Positions 6,339-7,138 of a stretch of DNA of 7,138 bases are shown piece after piece. Location: the NCBI GenBank assembly GCA_905214855.1, contig CAJMNU010000075.1, positions 1 to 7,138 of the forward strand. Reading direction: 5' to 3'. Position numbers and translations under genes: made by a program. The stretch is from an uncultured bacterium (GTDB taxonomy: Bacteria; Bacillota; Clostridia; Lachnospirales; Lachnospiraceae). Position 1 is the first letter of the stretch, and the number at the start of each line of letters is the position of its first letter. The notes under the pieces are model-generated. The model searched no databases. It had not been told where the DNA came from and saw nothing but the letters and a program-made list of their open reading frames with translations.

Positions 6339-7138
6339 TTATTTATTTGCCAACTCAGATGGAACCGGAACACCTTCTACTAATGCACCATATACCCCCT
6401 TGTCTGCATTATCATTGAAATAATACCACTGATCACCGATCTTATTCCAACCAAGGTACATATGTCCAAATGTACCATCATGCAGTTCATGGAGATAGTA
6501 TTTGTTTCCGTTCTCTTCATACCAACCAGAGATCAGATAACCTTCTGCATTAAAATAATACCAGTCCATTCTGTCCTGCCACTCAAGATAATACCAGCCA
6601 CCCTTTGCATATGTATTATCCTGGAATGGATACCACCAGCCAACAGAATCAAGGATCCACTGACCGCCTACCAGAGCCTGTCCATCTTTCACAACTGTTG
6701 TCTTTCCTGAAGAGGAGCTTCCACCACTGCTTCCACTTCCACTTCCGCTTCCGCCACCGATATTTTCGCTGACATTTTTAATAACTTCAAGAACCAATGT
6801 CTTTTCTTCACCAAACTCAACTACTGTAGCCGGGAATTTGAATGTCTTTCTAAACTTATAGCCAGCCGGAACTTTCAGCTCTACATTTTCTTCTGTGAAA
6901 GTATAGGATTCGCCTTTCTTACCATTCACTGCTGGAAGAACCTGTGTTCCAACCTCAGTATTAGCATACTGATAAGAAATGGTCAATTTAGCATCTGCTG
7001 TCTCCTGTCCAGGAACAATTGGATTCAATGTCTGAACTTCTACATTTACAGTTGCCTCTGTACCATATGCTACGGAATATCCTGCAAATGCAGATGTGAT
7101 CTCATAACCTTTTGGTGCAACTAAATCTTTTGCTGTAA
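6339..7138 (-). CDS. Surface protein with aromatic cell-wall-binding repeats, C-terminal 265 residues only
   Basis: The frame is open from the window edge (first full codon at 7136) to a TAA at 6341-6339, so the start, any signal peptide and N-terminal domains are outside. Counting from the first visible residue, there are two related beta-rich units: about 5-35, with VAPKGYEITSAF and VAYGTEATVNVEV, and about 86-120, with KVPAGYKFRKTF and VEFGEEKTLVLEV. A Gly/Ser linker follows (about 127-144). The end is a run of roughly four cell-wall-binding repeats rich in Trp, Tyr and Gly (about 158-250: GWWYPF, GGWYYLEW, WYYFNAEGYLISGW, GWNKIGDQWYYFNDN). These resemble choline- or glucan-binding repeats that hold secreted proteins non-covalently on the wall. 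The ligand and the enzymatic or adhesive role cannot be told from this part. A terminator follows the gene. Confidence 0.88.
   Translation of the reverse strand, partial: TAKDLVAPKGYEITSAFAGYSVAYGTEATVNVEVQTLNPIVPGQETADAKLTISYQYANTEVGTQVLPAVNGKKGESYTFTEENVELKVPAGYKFRKTFKFPATVVEFGEEKTLVLEVIKNVSENIGGGSGSGSGSSGGSSSSGKTTVVKDGQALVGGQWILDSVGWWYPFQDNTYAKGGWYYLEWQDRMDWYYFNAEGYLISGWYEENGNKYYLHELHDGTFGHMYLGWNKIGDQWYYFNDNADKGVYGALVEGVPVPSELANK

Noticed and set aside
7026..7028. Possible TTG start of the cell-wall-binding protein
   Set aside because: The frame continues open upstream to the window edge and the upstream residues form a beta-repeat related to the one downstream, so the protein starts outside the window.
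1..7138. CRISPR array, insertion sequence, prophage, tRNA or other signs of a novel mobile or defence system
   Set aside because: No spaced repeat array, transposase, integrase, att-like duplication or tRNA fold was seen. Gene order and content are those of an ordinary core chromosomal region.

Overview
The window is a chromosomal segment that looks like a Clostridia/Lachnospiraceae-type Firmicute. The evidence is low-to-moderate GC, strong AGGAGG/AGGTGAT ribosome-binding sites, the Firmicute gene order mraZ-rsmH-ftsL-PBP-PBP, and a clostridial-style surface protein with aromatic cell-wall-binding repeats. The genus cannot be fixed from the sequence alone. All six supported genes lie on the minus strand, so transcription runs from high to low coordinates.

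Layout in transcription order. (1) 7138-6339: the C-terminal part of a secreted or surface protein, with two beta-type repeats, a Gly/Ser linker and aromatic cell-wall-binding repeats. It is followed by a clear intrinsic terminator (6302-6265). (2) 6212-6018: a strong sigma-A promoter and a leader of about 160 nt carrying a tandem 11-bp repeat and a perfect 9-bp stem-loop next to the ribosome-binding site, feeding ychF (6017-4920). (3) 4919-4561: an intergenic region of about 360 nt. Its distal part holds two short repeat/dyad elements and no good terminator. Its proximal part holds a well-formed promoter and a phased array of TGG repeats, the expected MraZ operator. (4) 4559-1: the start of the division and cell wall (dcw) operon: mraZ, rsmH, ftsL, a class B penicillin-binding protein (FtsI/PBP2B position) and the first 118 codons of a second class B PBP (SpoVD position). 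The first four genes overlap or nearly touch; an 89-nt gap precedes the last.

How the genes fit together: MraZ probably represses its own operon through the repeat array. RsmH methylates 16S rRNA. FtsL is a bitopic divisome protein that works with the division transpeptidase encoded next to it. The second PBP sits where Bacillus subtilis has the sporulation PBP SpoVD.

I found no convincing undescribed system. The most informative observations are regulatory (the MraZ operator architecture and the ychF leader) and structural (a long acidic low-complexity tail on the division PBP and a cysteine pair near its active site). The start of ftsL is corrected to an internal ATG with an ideal ribosome-binding site.
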